Shown here: positions 1-9,700 of the stretch, piece by piece
Numbering within the stretch: position 1 is the first letter of the stretch
Layout: every line of letters begins with the position of its first letter
Assembly (NCBI RefSeq): GCF_016634425.1
Contig: NZ_JAEPES010000004.1
Location: 348,925 to 412,924 of the forward strand
DNA: 64,000 nt
Reading direction: 5' to 3'
DNA from: Lacisediminihabitans changchengi
Lineage (GTDB): Bacteria > Actinomycetota > Actinomycetes > Actinomycetales > Microbacteriaceae
The notes under the pieces: model-generated
What the model was told of the DNA's origin: nothing
The model's database searches: none
What the model saw: the letters and a program-made list of their open reading frames with translations, nothing else
Made by a program: the position numbers and the translations under genes

Positions 1-805
1 GCACCGAGTTACGGATGCTCTCCGGGCGCGACGCACCGGGGATCGGGATGACCCGAGGCGACTTGGACAGGTGCCAGGCGAGGCTGACCACCTGCGGGGT
101 CAGCCCGCGGTCGTCGGCGATCTTCTTGAACGGGGCGAACCGGTCGCCGAGCTGCCCGGCCGCCGAGATACCACCGAGCGGGCTCCAGGGCAGAAACGCG
201 ATGCCGAGTTCGTCGCTGAGTACCAGTTCCGGCTCGCTCGAGCGATACGCGGGCGAGAACTGGTTCTGTACCGACACAAGCCGACCGCCCAACACCTCCT
301 GGGCCACACGGATCTGCTCCGGGTTGGCGTTGGAGATGCCGGCCATGCGGATCTTGCCTTCGTCGAGCAGGTCGCGGATGGCGCCGACCGAGTCTTCATA
401 CGGCACCTTCACGTCGGGGCGGTGCAGCTGATACAGGCCGATCGCGTCGACGCCCAGTCGTTTCAGCGATGCCTCGGCCGCCTCTTTCAGGTGTTTCGGG
501 CTGCTGTCGATCGTCCACGAGCCGTCCCCGGGGCGAAGGTGGCCGCCCTTGGTCGCGATCAACACCTGTGAGGTGTCGCCGCCGTACGAGGCCACGGCCT
601 TCGCGATCAGCGACTCGTTGTGTCCCACCTCGCCGGCGTCGCGATGATAGGCGTCGGCCGTGTCGAAGAAGGTCACGCCCTCCTCGAGAGCCGCGTGGAT
701 GGTGGCGATGGAGCGCTGCTCGTCTGGTCGACCCTCGATCGACATGGGCATGCCGCCGAGTCCGATTGCGCTGACGGTGACGTCGCCGATGGTGCGTGTT
801 TTCAT
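1..805 (-). CDS. Aldo/keto reductase, C-terminus cut by window edge
   Basis: NAD(P)H-dependent oxidoreductase of the aldo/keto reductase superfamily, cytosolic; the substrate cannot be told. About 268 residues are visible from the ATG at 805. Seen: the FFDTAD..Y catalytic stretch (D48, Y53), the lysine in an IATKGG strand, a YQLHRPD histidine, and the late NADP-binding segment with PIPGASRPESI near the window edge. A second AKR lies 40 bp upstream on the same strand, so the two are probably co-transcribed, but they differ clearly in sequence and are not a recent duplication. Family call is firm; function is open. Confidence 0.9.
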   Translation of the reverse strand, partial: MKTRTIGDVTVSAIGLGGMPMSIEGRPDEQRSIATIHAALEEGVTFFDTADAYHRDAGEVGHNESLIAKAVASYGGDTSQVLIATKGGHLRPGDGSWTIDSSPKHLKEAAEASLKRLGVDAIGLYQLHRPDVKVPYEDSVGAIRDLLDEGKIRMAGISNANPEQIRVAQEVLGGRLVSVQNQFSPAYRSSEPELVLSDELGIAFLPWSPLGGISAAGQLGDRFAPFKKIADDRGLTPQVVSLAWHLSKSPRVIPIPGASRPESIRNSV

Positions 806-845
806 GGTGTCTCTTTCGTTTCGCGAGTGTAGGTGGGGTGAGCGG

Positions 846-1817
846 TCACCAGGCGTAGTGCTCTGGTGCCGTCTTGTGGCCGGGGAAGATCTCGTCGAGT
901 CGGGCGAGAGCGGCAGCATCCAGAGTCACGCCCAGGGCGCGGATGCCGGCGTCCAGCTGCTCTTGCGTGCGCGGTCCGATGATCGGCGCGGTCACCGCGG
1001 GCTGGTGCAGCAGCCAGGCCAGGCCCACATCTCCCGGCTCGCGTCCGAGCTCCTCGGCGAAGTCCTCATACGCCTCGATCGCCTCGCGATGGGTCTCGAG
1101 CGCCTCCTTCGCGCGGCCCTCGAGCCGGCGCTTGCCGTCGCGCTCCTTGCGTACGACGCCGCCGAGCAGCCCGCCCTGCAGCGGCGACCACGGAATGATG
1201 CCGAGGCCGTTCGCCTGCGCGGCCGGGATGACCTCGAGCTCGATGTCCCGCGTGAGCAGGTTGTAGATCGACTGCTCACTCACCAGCCCCGAGTAATTGC
1301 GCTTGCGGGCGGCCTCCTGGGCGGTCGCGATGTGCCAGCCGGCAAAATTGCTGCTGCCGGCATACAGGACCTTGCCCTGCCCGACCGCGGTCTCCATCGC
1401 CTGCCAGATCTCGTCCCACAGGGTCTCCCGGTCGACGTGATGGAACTGATAGAGGTCGACGTAGTCGGTCTGCAGGCGCTGAAGCGAGGCATCCAGCGCC
1501 AGACGGATGTTGCGGGCCGACAGCTTGCCATCGTTCGGCCAGTCCGTCATGTCGCCGTAGACCTTGGTGGCGAGCACCACCTTGTCGCGGCGGCCGCCGC
1601 CCTGGGCGAACCAGTTGCCGACGATCGTCTCGGTGGCGCCCTTACCGAGTTCGCCGCCGTAGACGTTGGCGGTGTCGAAGAAGTTGATGCCCTGGTCGAG
1701 GGCCGAATCCATGATCGAGTGGGAGTCGGGTTCCGGCGTCTGCGGACCGAAGTTCATGGTGCCGAGGCACAGGCGCGAAACGGTGAGGCCGGAGCGGCCG
1801 AGGTGTGTGTAGTCCAT
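846..1817 (-). CDS. Aldo/keto reductase (complete)
   Basis: Complete 323-residue AKR, normal length for the family. The catalytic tetrad reads D48, Y53 (FFDTANVYG), K85 (LATK) and H126 (YQFHH). The C-terminal cofactor region has APIIGPRTQEQL, as in the voltage-gated-potassium-channel-beta/YghZ-like branch that reduces aldehydes or methylglyoxal. It begins at the ATG at 1817 and is followed by the truncated AKR at 1-805, so the pair probably forms an operon. Substrate unknown. Confidence 0.92.
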   Translation of the reverse strand: MDYTHLGRSGLTVSRLCLGTMNFGPQTPEPDSHSIMDSALDQGINFFDTANVYGGELGKGATETIVGNWFAQGGGRRDKVVLATKVYGDMTDWPNDGKLSARNIRLALDASLQRLQTDYVDLYQFHHVDRETLWDEIWQAMETAVGQGKVLYAGSSNFAGWHIATAQEAARKRNYSGLVSEQSIYNLLTRDIELEVIPAAQANGLGIIPWSPLQGGLLGGVVRKERDGKRRLEGRAKEALETHREAIEAYEDFAEELGREPGDVGLAWLLHQPAVTAPIIGPRTQEQLDAGIRALGVTLDAAALARLDEIFPGHKTAPEHYAW

Positions 1818-1849
1818 TGACCCCAGGGTGGCCTCGAGAACGGCCCTTG

Positions 1850-1904
1850 TCTAGCTCTCGTCGCCTAGCTTCGTCGTCTAGCTTTCATCGTCTAGCTTTC
1901 ATCC
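1850..1904 (-). repeat. Four tandem 13-14 bp repeats over the ypeA stop codon
   Basis: Four imperfect copies of TCTAGCTTTCATCG (1850-1863, 1864-1876, 1877-1890, 1891-1904). The last copy contains the final codons and TAG stop of ypeA, so the gene end has been copied three more times downstream. The pattern suggests replication slippage. Confidence 0.8.
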
Positions 1905-2314
1905 AAGATGAGTCGCTTACCCATGGTCTCGGCCTGCTCCTGGCCGTACGCGAGGCCGCGATAGAAGCCGATCACCCGCTTGTTGTCGGAGCGGATCATC
2001 ACGTGGATCTTCGGACATCCGAGCTCCGCCAGCAGCCGCTCGGCCTCGGCCATGAGGGCGTGACCGAAGCCATTGCCCTGCTGCGCCGGGTCGACCGCGA
2101 GGTAGTACACCGACCCGCGGTGCCCGTCGTAGCCGACCATCGCGCTGCCGACGACTGCACCGCCCAGCTCGCTGATTAGGAACAGCTCCGGCTGCACGGC
2201 GAGCTTGCGACGGATGTCCGCGCGCGGATCGTTCCACGGACGCACCAGGCCCGCCGCACTCCAGAGGGCAACCACGGCATCGGTGTCGGACTCGCGGAAC
2301 GGGCGGATGAGCAT
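1892..2314 (-). CDS. ypeA: GNAT acetyltransferase, YpeA type
   Basis: 140-residue Gcn5-type N-acetyltransferase. From the ATG at 2314 the protein matches the E. coli YpeA pattern almost end to end: MLIRPF start, LVRPWNDP, GYDGHRGSVYYLAV (strand beta-4), the acetyl-CoA loop QQGNGFGHAL, LGCPKIHVMIR, and MGKRLI at the end. An open frame continues upstream to 2401 but that part lies in the hairpin and looks non-coding, so I chose 2314. The cellular substrate of YpeA is not known to me. Confidence 0.9.
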   Translation of the reverse strand: MLIRPFRESDTDAVVALWSAAGLVRPWNDPRADIRRKLAVQPELFLISELGGAVVGSAMVGYDGHRGSVYYLAVDPAQQGNGFGHALMAEAERLLAELGCPKIHVMIRSDNKRVIGFYRGLAYGQEQAETMGKRLILDES

Positions 2315-2355
2315 CCGTCCACTGTATGCGCCAGGCCCACCGCCCTGCCTCATAA

Positions 2356-2417
2356 CCACGTTTGCCCGAATCTGCAGGTTTGGAGGGTCTGAAACCTGCA
2401 TTTTCGGGCAAACGTGG
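2356..2417. repeat. Long inverted repeat, 26-bp arms with AGGGTCTGA loop
   Basis: Arms 2356-2381 and 2392-2417 match at 24 of 26 positions, with 10 bases between them. It lies between the 3' end of the helicase gene and the 5' end of ypeA, both on the minus strand. It could be a stem terminator for the helicase transcript. The loop segment AGGGTCTGA recurs in the hairpin at 28895-28951, whose stem sequence is different. Confidence 0.85.
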
Positions 2418-2487
2418 GTGGCTGGGACCTCAGAGACGACGAAGGGCGCCCACCCCGGAGGGTGAGCGCCCGTCGTTGCGGAACTGG

Positions 2488-4686
2488 TTACAGCGCGGCG
2501 AGCGTGCTGATCACGCTGTCGCCGGGAGCGGCTGGCTCGATCTGCGCCTTGATCTCGGCGCGACCCAGCAGCTCGTCCATGCGACGACGACGTGCACGCG
2601 AGATGAGCGTGACGACGGTGCCCTGCTTGCCCGCGCGGCCGGTACGGCCGGAGCGGTGCAGGTAGGTCTTGTACTCGTCGGGTGCGTCGGCCTGAATCAC
2701 GAGGCTGATGTCATCCACGTGGATGCCGCGGGCCGCGACATCCGTTGCCACCAACACGTTGACCCGGCCGCTGGTGAGCAGCTGGAGGTTGCGCGTGCGG
2801 CGGGACTGGTTGAGGTCACCGTGCAGGGAGGTGGCCGGGATGCCGGCGTCCTCGAGCTGGTCGGCCAGCTGCTCGGCGAAGGCACGGGTGCGGGCGAAGA
2901 TCAGCGTCTTGCCCTCGCCACCGGCGAGCTCCTCGATGATGCGACCCTTGTCGCGCTGCTCGATGAGCAGAACGCGGTGGTCGATGGTCGACGACGCCTG
3001 GTCCTCACCGGCGACCTCGTGAACCGACGGGTTCTTGAGGTACTGGTTGACGAGGGTGGCGACACCCTTGTCGAGCGTGGCGGAGAACAGCAGCTTCTGA
3101 CCGCCCTTCTTGGTCTCGTCCAGGATGCGCTGCACCGGCTCGAGGAAGCCGAGGTCGCACATGTGGTCGGCCTCGTCGAGCACGGTGATCATGACTTCGG
3201 AGAGGTCGAGGCGACCCTGCTCCACGAGGTCTTCGACGCGACCCGGCGTGGCGATGACGATGTCGACACCGCGCTGGAGCGTGGAGACCTGCTTGAACTG
3301 GGGCACGCCACCGACGATGGTCGTGGTGAACAGGCCGACGCTGCGGGCGATCGGCTGCACGGTGCGGTCGATCTGCATGGCGAGTTCGCGGGTCGGGGCG
3401 AGGATCAGCGCACGGGGCTTGCGGCCCGGCTTGCGGTTCTTGCCACCCTCGTTCTCCATGAGGCGCTCGACGAGCGGTGCGCCGAAGGCGATGGTCTTGC
3501 CGGAGCCGGTCTTGCCACGGCCGAGCACGTCCTTGCCGGACAGCACGTCGGGGATGGTCGCAGCCTGGATCGGGAACGGGGTCTCGGCGCCCATCGCCGT
3601 GAGCTGGCGAGTCATGTTGTCGCCGATGCCGAGGTCTTTCCAGGTCTTGCCCACGGCGTCATCGGCCGTGATGGTCTTGGCCTCGAGGCGCTCGAGCACG
3701 ACGTCTTCGTGCGCCGCGAACGACGCCGACTTCGTGTCGTGCTTCGCGGGGTAGTAGTCGCTGTCACGACGCGGCGCGCGGTCATCGAAGGAACGCGCGG
3801 GACGCTCCGTGCGGGCCGGGCGGTCACCGTACGACGGACGCTCCGTGCGGGCCGGACGGTCGCTGAACGACGGACGCTCCGTGCGGGCCGGACGGTCGCC
3901 GTACGAGGGACGCTCCGTGCGGGCCGGACGGTCACCGTACGACGGACGCTCGGTGCGGGCCGGGCGGTCGTCATATGAGCGGGCCGGACGGTCACCGTAC
4001 GACGGACGCTCGGTGCGAGGCGCACGGTCGTTGGTGGCCGGGCGGTCACCGTACGAGGGACGCTCGGCACGGGCCGGGCGGTCGCCGTAAGCCGGACGCT
4101 CTGAGCGCTGCGGGCGGTCACCGTAAGAGGGACGCTCCGTGCGAGCCGGACGGTCGTTGTACGAGGGACGTTCGGTGCGGGCCGGACGGTCGCCGTAGGA
4201 GGGACGCTCGGTACGGGCCGGACGGTCGTTGTATGAGGAACGCTCGCCGCGCTGCGGGCGGTCACCATAGGAGGGACGCTCGGTGCGGGCGGGGCGGTCG
4301 TTGTAGGACGGGCGCTCGGTGCGAGCCGGGCGGTCACCATAGGAGGGACGCTCGGTGCGGGCGGGGCGGTCGTTGTAGGACGGGCGCTCGGTGCGGCCGT
4401 ATGCGGGACGCTCGGTGCGCTGGGCACGGTCACCGTACGAGGGACGCTCGGAGCGGCCGGTCGTCGGGCGCTCGGCGCGCGGCTCCCAGTTGGGGCGGCG
4501 GTCGGTGGAGGCCGGGCGGTCGCCGGTGCGAGCGGCGCGGTCATCCTGCGTCCAGCGCTTCTTGGCCGGGGCAGCGTCACCGTGGAAACCGCGGTGGCCT
4601 TCGCTGCGGCTGCCGGTCTTGGGAGCGCCGGTGTTGTACTTCTTGGTCGGTCGGCCCGAGGCCGCCTTATTGTCGAAATTAGGCAT
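2488..4686 (-). CDS. DEAD-box RNA helicase with long N-terminal repeat domain
   Basis: ATP-dependent RNA helicase of 732 residues, expected in ribosome assembly, cold response or RNA turnover. From the ATG at 4686: residues 1-79 basic linker; 80-306 about 18 units of ERPSYGDRPART; 307-732 helicase core. Core motifs: PFPIQ (Q motif, ~370), GRGKTGSGKT (Walker A, 389-398), PTREL, TPGR, DEAD (504-507), FSAT, and HRSGRTGRAG (motif VI). Actinobacterial DEAD-box proteins usually carry the basic RGG-like tail at the C-terminus; here it precedes the core. An upstream in-frame ATG at 4728 is less likely because the protein has a natural start and GGAA at 4686. Confidence 0.95.
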   Translation of the reverse strand: MPNFDNKAASGRPTKKYNTGAPKTGSRSEGHRGFHGDAAPAKKRWTQDDRAARTGDRPASTDRRPNWEPRAERPTTGRSERPSYGDRAQRTERPAYGRTERPSYNDRPARTERPSYGDRPARTERPSYNDRPARTERPSYGDRPQRGERSSYNDRPARTERPSYGDRPARTERPSYNDRPARTERPSYGDRPQRSERPAYGDRPARAERPSYGDRPATNDRAPRTERPSYGDRPARSYDDRPARTERPSYGDRPARTERPSYGDRPARTERPSFSDRPARTERPSYGDRPARTERPARSFDDRAPRRDSDYYPAKHDTKSASFAAHEDVVLERLEAKTITADDAVGKTWKDLGIGDNMTRQLTAMGAETPFPIQAATIPDVLSGKDVLGRGKTGSGKTIAFGAPLVERLMENEGGKNRKPGRKPRALILAPTRELAMQIDRTVQPIARSVGLFTTTIVGGVPQFKQVSTLQRGVDIVIATPGRVEDLVEQGRLDLSEVMITVLDEADHMCDLGFLEPVQRILDETKKGGQKLLFSATLDKGVATLVNQYLKNPSVHEVAGEDQASSTIDHRVLLIEQRDKGRIIEELAGGEGKTLIFARTRAFAEQLADQLEDAGIPATSLHGDLNQSRRTRNLQLLTSGRVNVLVATDVAARGIHVDDISLVIQADAPDEYKTYLHRSGRTGRAGKQGTVVTLISRARRRRMDELLGRAEIKAQIEPAAPGDSVISTLAAL
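3769..4449 (-). repeat. 36-bp coding tandem repeats (ERPSYGDRPART)n
   Basis: Inside the helicase gene, about 18 repeat units, mostly 12 codons long, alternating between YGD and YND forms and broken by one 8-residue and two longer units (18 and 20). Arg, Asp, Pro, Tyr and Ser make up almost all residues, so it should be disordered and RNA-binding. All six frames stay open here, which explains the false open frames on the plus strand. Copy number may vary between strains. Confidence 0.92.
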
Positions 4687-4963
4687 AGGTGTTTTCCGGG
4701 TTGTGTTTAGTTGCATGGCAGCGCGCAACCAACAAGCAGCGCTTCTGCTGGAACCCGGGCAGTCTTTGGCCAGGACCGTTCACATACGTGATTGTTCCCT
4801 TTGTGAACCAAGGAGTAGTTGGTCCACGTTCTGCATGCGCGTTGTTATGTGCACTTCGCAGAGGGAAACCGGCCCGAAAGACTTACAAACCCATTCGCAA
4901 GATTTCGCGATGTCTAGAGCCGACTGGACTACGTTACCTGATATCGCGCCTATTTGCACGGGG

Positions 4964-5890
4964 ATGGGGAAAGTGCGCAGACGTCTCCTTGCGGCCGTGA
5001 CCGGCGCGATGATCACCCTCGCTCTGGTCGGATGCTCCGCCGGCCGCAGCACGCCGTCGCAGGAGAGCGTCACCATTCCGCAACCCGCGTATCCGCAGTT
5101 CAAGACCTACCCATCGGTGCTGGTGAAGGAGAACGTCACCTTCCGCCGCGACGGCGAACGTCGCGAGCGGCTCAACGTCTGCCAACCGCAGAAGAAAAGC
5201 GACGGCGACCGCGCCGGCATCGTTCTCGTGCACGGCGGGAGCTGGCGAGCGGGAGACAAGAGCAGCCCCGAATACAACAGCGTCTGCCAATGGCTCGCTT
5301 CGGCCGGTTTCGTGGTGTTTTCCCTCGACTACCGCCTCGCGCCCGAGTTCCCGTTTCCCGATGGGCTTGACGACGTGAAGGCCGCCGTGCGGTGGGTGCG
5401 AAGCCATGCCGACGACTACTCGGTCGACCCCGCGCGCATCGGCGCGATGGGCGGCTCTGCGGGCGGAAACCTGGTTTCGATGCTCGGCACGGCAGGTCAC
5501 GGAAGCCGCGCCGCAGGTGCCCGAGTCGCCGCCGTCGCTGAGCTCAGCGGTCCGGCCGACCTCACCACGAAAGGCGCGGAGCTGCCGAACTTCATCCCGC
5601 TGCAGCTGGCTTACCTGAAGTGCGAAAAGCTCTCCGACTGCGCGTCCGCGAGAAAGGCGTCGCCGATCTACCAGGTGGATGTCACCGACCCGCCGTTCTT
5701 CGTCGGCCACTCGCTCAACGAGCGCATCCCGCTCTCCCAGAGTGAGGCGTTCGTTAAGGAACTGCGCGCGCACGGCGTCTCGACCACCTTCGTCACCGTG
5801 CGCGGCTCACTGCATTCGATCGCGATGCTCGGGCCGAACATGAAGAAGCGCATCGTCGCGTTCTTCCACGAGCACCTCGACCCAATTTAG
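4964..5890 (+). CDS. Secreted lipoprotein, alpha/beta-hydrolase (esterase)
   Basis: 308-residue esterase of the hormone-sensitive-lipase/BD-FAE kind, predicted membrane-anchored outside the cell. The N-terminus has KVRRR, a hydrophobic helix and a LVGC lipobox with Cys24. Seen further on: HGGSW oxyanion motif, GGSAGG nucleophile elbow (Ser), a DVTDPP acidic region and the GSLHS histidine near the C-terminus. Start chosen at ATG 4964 because it places the signal peptide correctly; the longer frame reading through the helicase promoter region is spurious. It stands alone, divergent from the helicase. Confidence 0.88.
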   Translation: MGKVRRRLLAAVTGAMITLALVGCSAGRSTPSQESVTIPQPAYPQFKTYPSVLVKENVTFRRDGERRERLNVCQPQKKSDGDRAGIVLVHGGSWRAGDKSSPEYNSVCQWLASAGFVVFSLDYRLAPEFPFPDGLDDVKAAVRWVRSHADDYSVDPARIGAMGGSAGGNLVSMLGTAGHGSRAAGARVAAVAELSGPADLTTKGAELPNFIPLQLAYLKCEKLSDCASARKASPIYQVDVTDPPFFVGHSLNERIPLSQSEAFVKELRAHGVSTTFVTVRGSLHSIAMLGPNMKKRIVAFFHEHLDPI

Positions 5891-6366
5891 CTGATGAACC
5901 GCGCGGCGTCCCCTCCGGTCGCCGCGACCTCGATCCGGCCCCGCATGTCGTCGGACATCTCGGGCAGGGCATCTAGCGGGTACCAGGCCGCCGCGGTGTT
6001 CTCGCCGTCAGCAGGAAACGGCTCCCCCGACACGTAGCTGCAGCGGAAGACCAGGTCGAGGTACCGCGATCTGTCGCCGTTGGAGTAGACGACCAGCGGG
6101 ATGGTCTGCACTGCGCTGAGCAGGTCGGCCCGGGCGACGATATCCGCTTCCTCGAGCACCTCGCGCACCGCCGCCACCGCGGGCTCCTCGCCCGGGTCGA
6201 CGATGCCGGTCACCGGCGTCCAGGCGCCACTGTCGGCGCGCTTCACCAGCAGCACCTCGCGCCCGGCTGGCGCGTCCCGCAGCACGACGGCGGTGACGCC
6301 CGAGAGCCACAGCTCGTCGTGCCCGATCTTCTCGCGCAGGGCCAGGACGAAGTCGGGGGTGGGCAT
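5887..6366 (-). CDS. Nudix hydrolase
   Basis: 159-residue Nudix protein that should cleave a nucleoside-diphosphate derivative with divalent metal. The Nudix box is present as G-X5-E-X7-REVLEE, but the usual glycine before the last hydrophobic residue is replaced (EEADIV). The metal-binding glutamates are kept, so activity is plausible. The stop codon overlaps the tail of the convergent esterase gene by 4 bp. Substrate unknown. Confidence 0.9.
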   Translation of the reverse strand: MPTPDFVLALREKIGHDELWLSGVTAVVLRDAPAGREVLLVKRADSGAWTPVTGIVDPGEEPAVAAVREVLEEADIVARADLLSAVQTIPLVVYSNGDRSRYLDLVFRCSYVSGEPFPADGENTAAAWYPLDALPEMSDDMRGRIEVAATGGDAARFIS

Positions 6367-6393
6367 GCGCCAACCCTAGCCAGCGCCCGCCGA

Positions 6394-6443
6394 GTCTTCA
6401 CAAACGGCGGTTCGTTTCGCAACCACGCGCCGTTTGTGAAGAC
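6394..6443. repeat. Perfect inverted repeat, 16-bp arms
   Basis: GTCTTCACAAACGGCG at 6394-6409 is the exact reverse complement of 6428-6443. An 18-base loop separates the arms. It lies just upstream of the Nudix gene start. Confidence 0.9.
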
Positions 6444-6486
6444 GCGGTGTACGCGGTGTACTCGGTGCGGCGTCGGCGATCTCCCG

Positions 6487-6543
6487 CGAGTTGTCATTGA
6501 TCGACGTTTCAGATCGCGAATGAGGTCGATCTGTGACAACTCG
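6487..6543. repeat. Inverted repeat, 10 + 7 bp stem
   Basis: CGAGTTGTCA (6487-6496) pairs with 6534-6543. After a 2x2 internal loop, GATCGAC (6499-6505) pairs with 6525-6531. The apical loop is 19 bases. Confidence 0.85.
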
Positions 6544-6694
6544 TTAGTGGCAGTACCCGTCCGGAGCCGTTATTCAGGAGGTGCTGAACAACGGTCTCCC
6601 GAGCGTGATGAGTTGCGCAGAGCGCATCGAGTGCCGTTTGTGCGGTCCGGAAATCCACCAACAGCACGAAATGGCATCTCGACGTGCGCGGGCA

Positions 6695-6724
6695 TCCGTT
6701 CTGCAGGAACTCCTGCAGAACGGA
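6695..6724. repeat. Compact perfect dyad, 14-bp arms
   Basis: TCCGTTCTGCAGGA (6695-6708) and its reverse complement (6711-6724) are separated only by AC. The short spacing fits a protein-binding dyad or cruciform as well as an RNA hairpin. It lies 35 bp beyond the RND stop codon. Confidence 0.88.
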
Positions 6725-6758
6725 GTGCGAACCCCGACCGCTACGCCCGGGGCCGGGG

Positions 6759-9700
6759 CTACGCGGTGGGCGGCGGGAAGTCCGCTGCCGGGGCCGTGGT
6801 CGGGGCGGGCAGCGCCGCCAGCTCGCGCGCGGCGCGGCGGTCGTCACGCCGTTCCTTCGCGCCCTCCACCAGGTAGTAGAGCACCGGCAGCACGATCAGG
6901 GTGAGGAGAGTGGATGACACCAGCCCACCGATCACGACGATGGCGAGTGGCTGCGAGATGAAGCCGCCATGCCCGGTCAGCCCGACGCCGAGCGGGATCA
7001 GCGCGCCGATCGTCGCGAGCGCCGTCATGAGAATCGGACGAAGTCTGCGCGAGGCACCGTGCGTGATCGCGTCGGCCACCTTCATGCCGCGCCGCCGGTA
7101 CTGGTTGATCAGGTCGACCAGCACGATCGCGTTGGTGACCACGATGCCGATCAGCATCAGCACACCGATCAGCGAGGCGACACCGAGCGGGATGCCCGAG
7201 ATCACCTGCAGCAGGATGGCGCCGGTGGCCGCGAACGGCACCGACACGAGCAGCAGCAGCGGCTGGCGCAGGCTCTTGAATGTCGCGACCATCACCACGT
7301 AGACGATGAGTATGGCGGCCAGCAAGGCGAGACCGAGCTGCCCGAACGAGTCGCTCTGCTGCGAGGTGACCCCGCCGAGAGTCGCGTCGGCACTCGACGG
7401 AAGCTTCGCCTTGGCGACCGCGGCCGCGACCTCGGCCGAAGCGCTTCCGGTGTTGTCGGTGCCTGGCGTGACGGTGATGGTCGCGCTGCGCAGCCCCTTG
7501 ATCGTGGTGACGCTCGACGGGCCCTTGACGGTGCTGACGGTCGCCAGGTCGCTGAGCGACTTCGGCCCGGTGACGGTGGGAATGCTGAAGTCCTTCAGCT
7601 CCTGGATCGACAGTGGTGCGCTCGAGTTGGCCACATAGATCGACAGCGTCTTCTCGTCGATCACGATGGAACCGGTAGCGCTCGGGTTCATCGCCTGGGT
7701 GACGATGCCGCCGACCTGGGTCTCGGTGAGTCCGGCCGCTGCGGCCTTGGCGCGGTCGATCTGCACCGCGATGTAGGGCAGCGATGCCGACAGGTTGCTG
7801 TTCGCGGCGGAGACGACGGAGAGGCCCTTGACTTTGTCGAGGATCGCGCTGGAGGCCTTCGCGAGGTCTGCCTGGCTGCCGGCGGTGATGTCCACCTCGA
7901 TGTTGCTCGAAGCGAACCCCGACTGGGCGCCCGCGACGACGATGTCGCCTTCGCCGGTGATCTTCTTCAGCTCCCTGGTGATGGTGTTCTGCAGCTTCTC
8001 CTGGTCGGCATCGGGGTCGGTGGTCACCGAGTACGTTGTCGCCCCGCCGCCGGAGAACGCCGAGCGCAGTGCGCTGCCGCCGGAGCCGATAGTGAGGAGC
8101 ACCGTATCGACGCCCGAGATGTCGCGCAGGGACTTTTCGACGGAGTCTGACGCGGCATCCTGCGCCTCGAGGCTGGTGCCGAGCGGGAGCGTCTGCGTCA
8201 CCGTGACGGTGTTCTGGCCGCTGTTGCCGATGAAGTTGGTCTTGAGTCCGGTCGCGGCGACGCCGGAGCCGAGCAGGATGACGATGGCACCGATCAACAC
8301 GATGGCCGGGAACTTCAGAGTCCAACGGATGACCGGCAGGTAGACCTTCTGCAGTCGCGTCGGGGTCTCCAGCTCATCCGCCTGGTCCGCGGTAACGAGC
8401 TCGGTACCTGCATGCTTGTGGCCCTGCTTTTTGCGGCTCTGTTTGGAGCGGCCGAGGAACCAGTACGCGAGAACCGGCACGATGGTGAGCGAGACGAACA
8501 GCGACGCGGCGAGCGCCATCGCCACGGTGAGCGCGAACGGCCGGAACAGCTCACCGGTGAGCCCGCCGACGAGCGCGATCGGCAGGAACACGGCCACCGT
8601 GGTGACCGTGGAGGCGGTGACCGCCGTAGCGACCTCGCGTACACCGGTGAGGATGGCCGCGAGTTTTTCTTCGCCCAGGGCCAGATGCCTCTTGATGTTC
8701 TCGATCACGACGATCGAGTCGTCGACCACGCGTCCGACGGCGATGGTGAGGGCGGCCAGCGTGATGATGTTGAGCGTGTAGCCGGAGGCGTTCATGCCGA
8801 TGAAGGTGATGAGCACCGACAGCGGGATCGACACCGCGGCGACCAGCGTCGAGCGGAACGAGAACAGGAAGACGAAGATGATGATCACGGCGAAGACGAG
8901 GCCGAGCAGGCCCTCCTGCGCCAGGCTGTCGATCGACTGGGTGATCGAGGGCGCCTGATCGGAGACCACCGTCAGTTTCGTGTTGTTTCCGAGCTGCTTC
9001 TCCAGGGTCGGGATGTCTGCGCGCACGAGTTTGGACACCTCGACGGTGTTGCCCGCGGCGGTCTTCGTGATGCTCAGGGTGACGGCATCCTTGCCGTTGA
9101 CGCGGGAGTAGCCGGCGATCGGGTCGTCGACGATGGCGACCTTCGCGACGTCGCCGATGGTCGGTGCGACCTCGCTCCGGCCGCCAAGCACCGGCAGTGC
9201 TTCGAGTTCGGCGACCGAGGTGAGCTTCTCGCCGGACTGCACGGTGAGGGTCTTGCCGTCTTCGGTGATCGAGCCACTCGCCAGCAGGGTGCCGTTGGCG
9301 CCGAGGGCGGTCTTGATCGCCTGGATGCTGAGGCCGTCCGCAAGGAGGGTGTCGGCATCCGGGGTGATGGTCACCCGCTGGGATGCAGCGCCGAGCAGGC
9401 TGACGTCGCTGACCCCGTTGAGCTGCTTCAGATCGGTGACGGTGAGAGACGAGAGCTTGGAAGCGAGGTCGTGCTTGTCGAGGTCGCTGGTGACGGCGAG
9501 CTGCACGACCGGGAAGTCGCTGAGGCTGAACGTGATGACCTGGGGCGTGACGCCGTCGGGCAGTCGGCTGGAGATGCGGTCGAGGGCGAGCTGAACCTTC
9601 TGCTCGGAGGTGGCGATGTCGGTTCCGTATTCGAACGAGGCGGTGACCGTCGATGCGGACGTGTTCGACGTCGCGGTCGTGCTGTCGAGGTGCTCGATGC

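Larger units (their letters stand above)
6367..6758. other. Gene-free stretch with four consecutive stem-loops
   Basis: 392 bp between the RND gene end and the Nudix start, with no convincing open frame. It holds four inverted repeats: 6394-6443 (16-bp perfect arms, 18-base loop), 6487-6543 (10 bp plus a further 7 bp inside), 6627-6681 (imperfect), and 6695-6724 (14-bp perfect arms, 2 bp apart). The RND transcript would run into it. It may be a stacked terminator region, a mobile palindrome cluster or a structured RNA. Confidence 0.7.

Noticed and set aside
2362..3978. 538-residue open frame on the plus strand over the helicase gene
   Set aside because: It is antisense to a clear DEAD-box gene, is open because of the GC-rich third positions and the repeat tract, and has no domain features.
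3769..4449. Regular 36-bp repeats as a CRISPR array
   Set aside because: There are no unique spacers; the repeats are contiguous and translate into a continuous RNA-binding tract of the helicase, and no cas genes are present.
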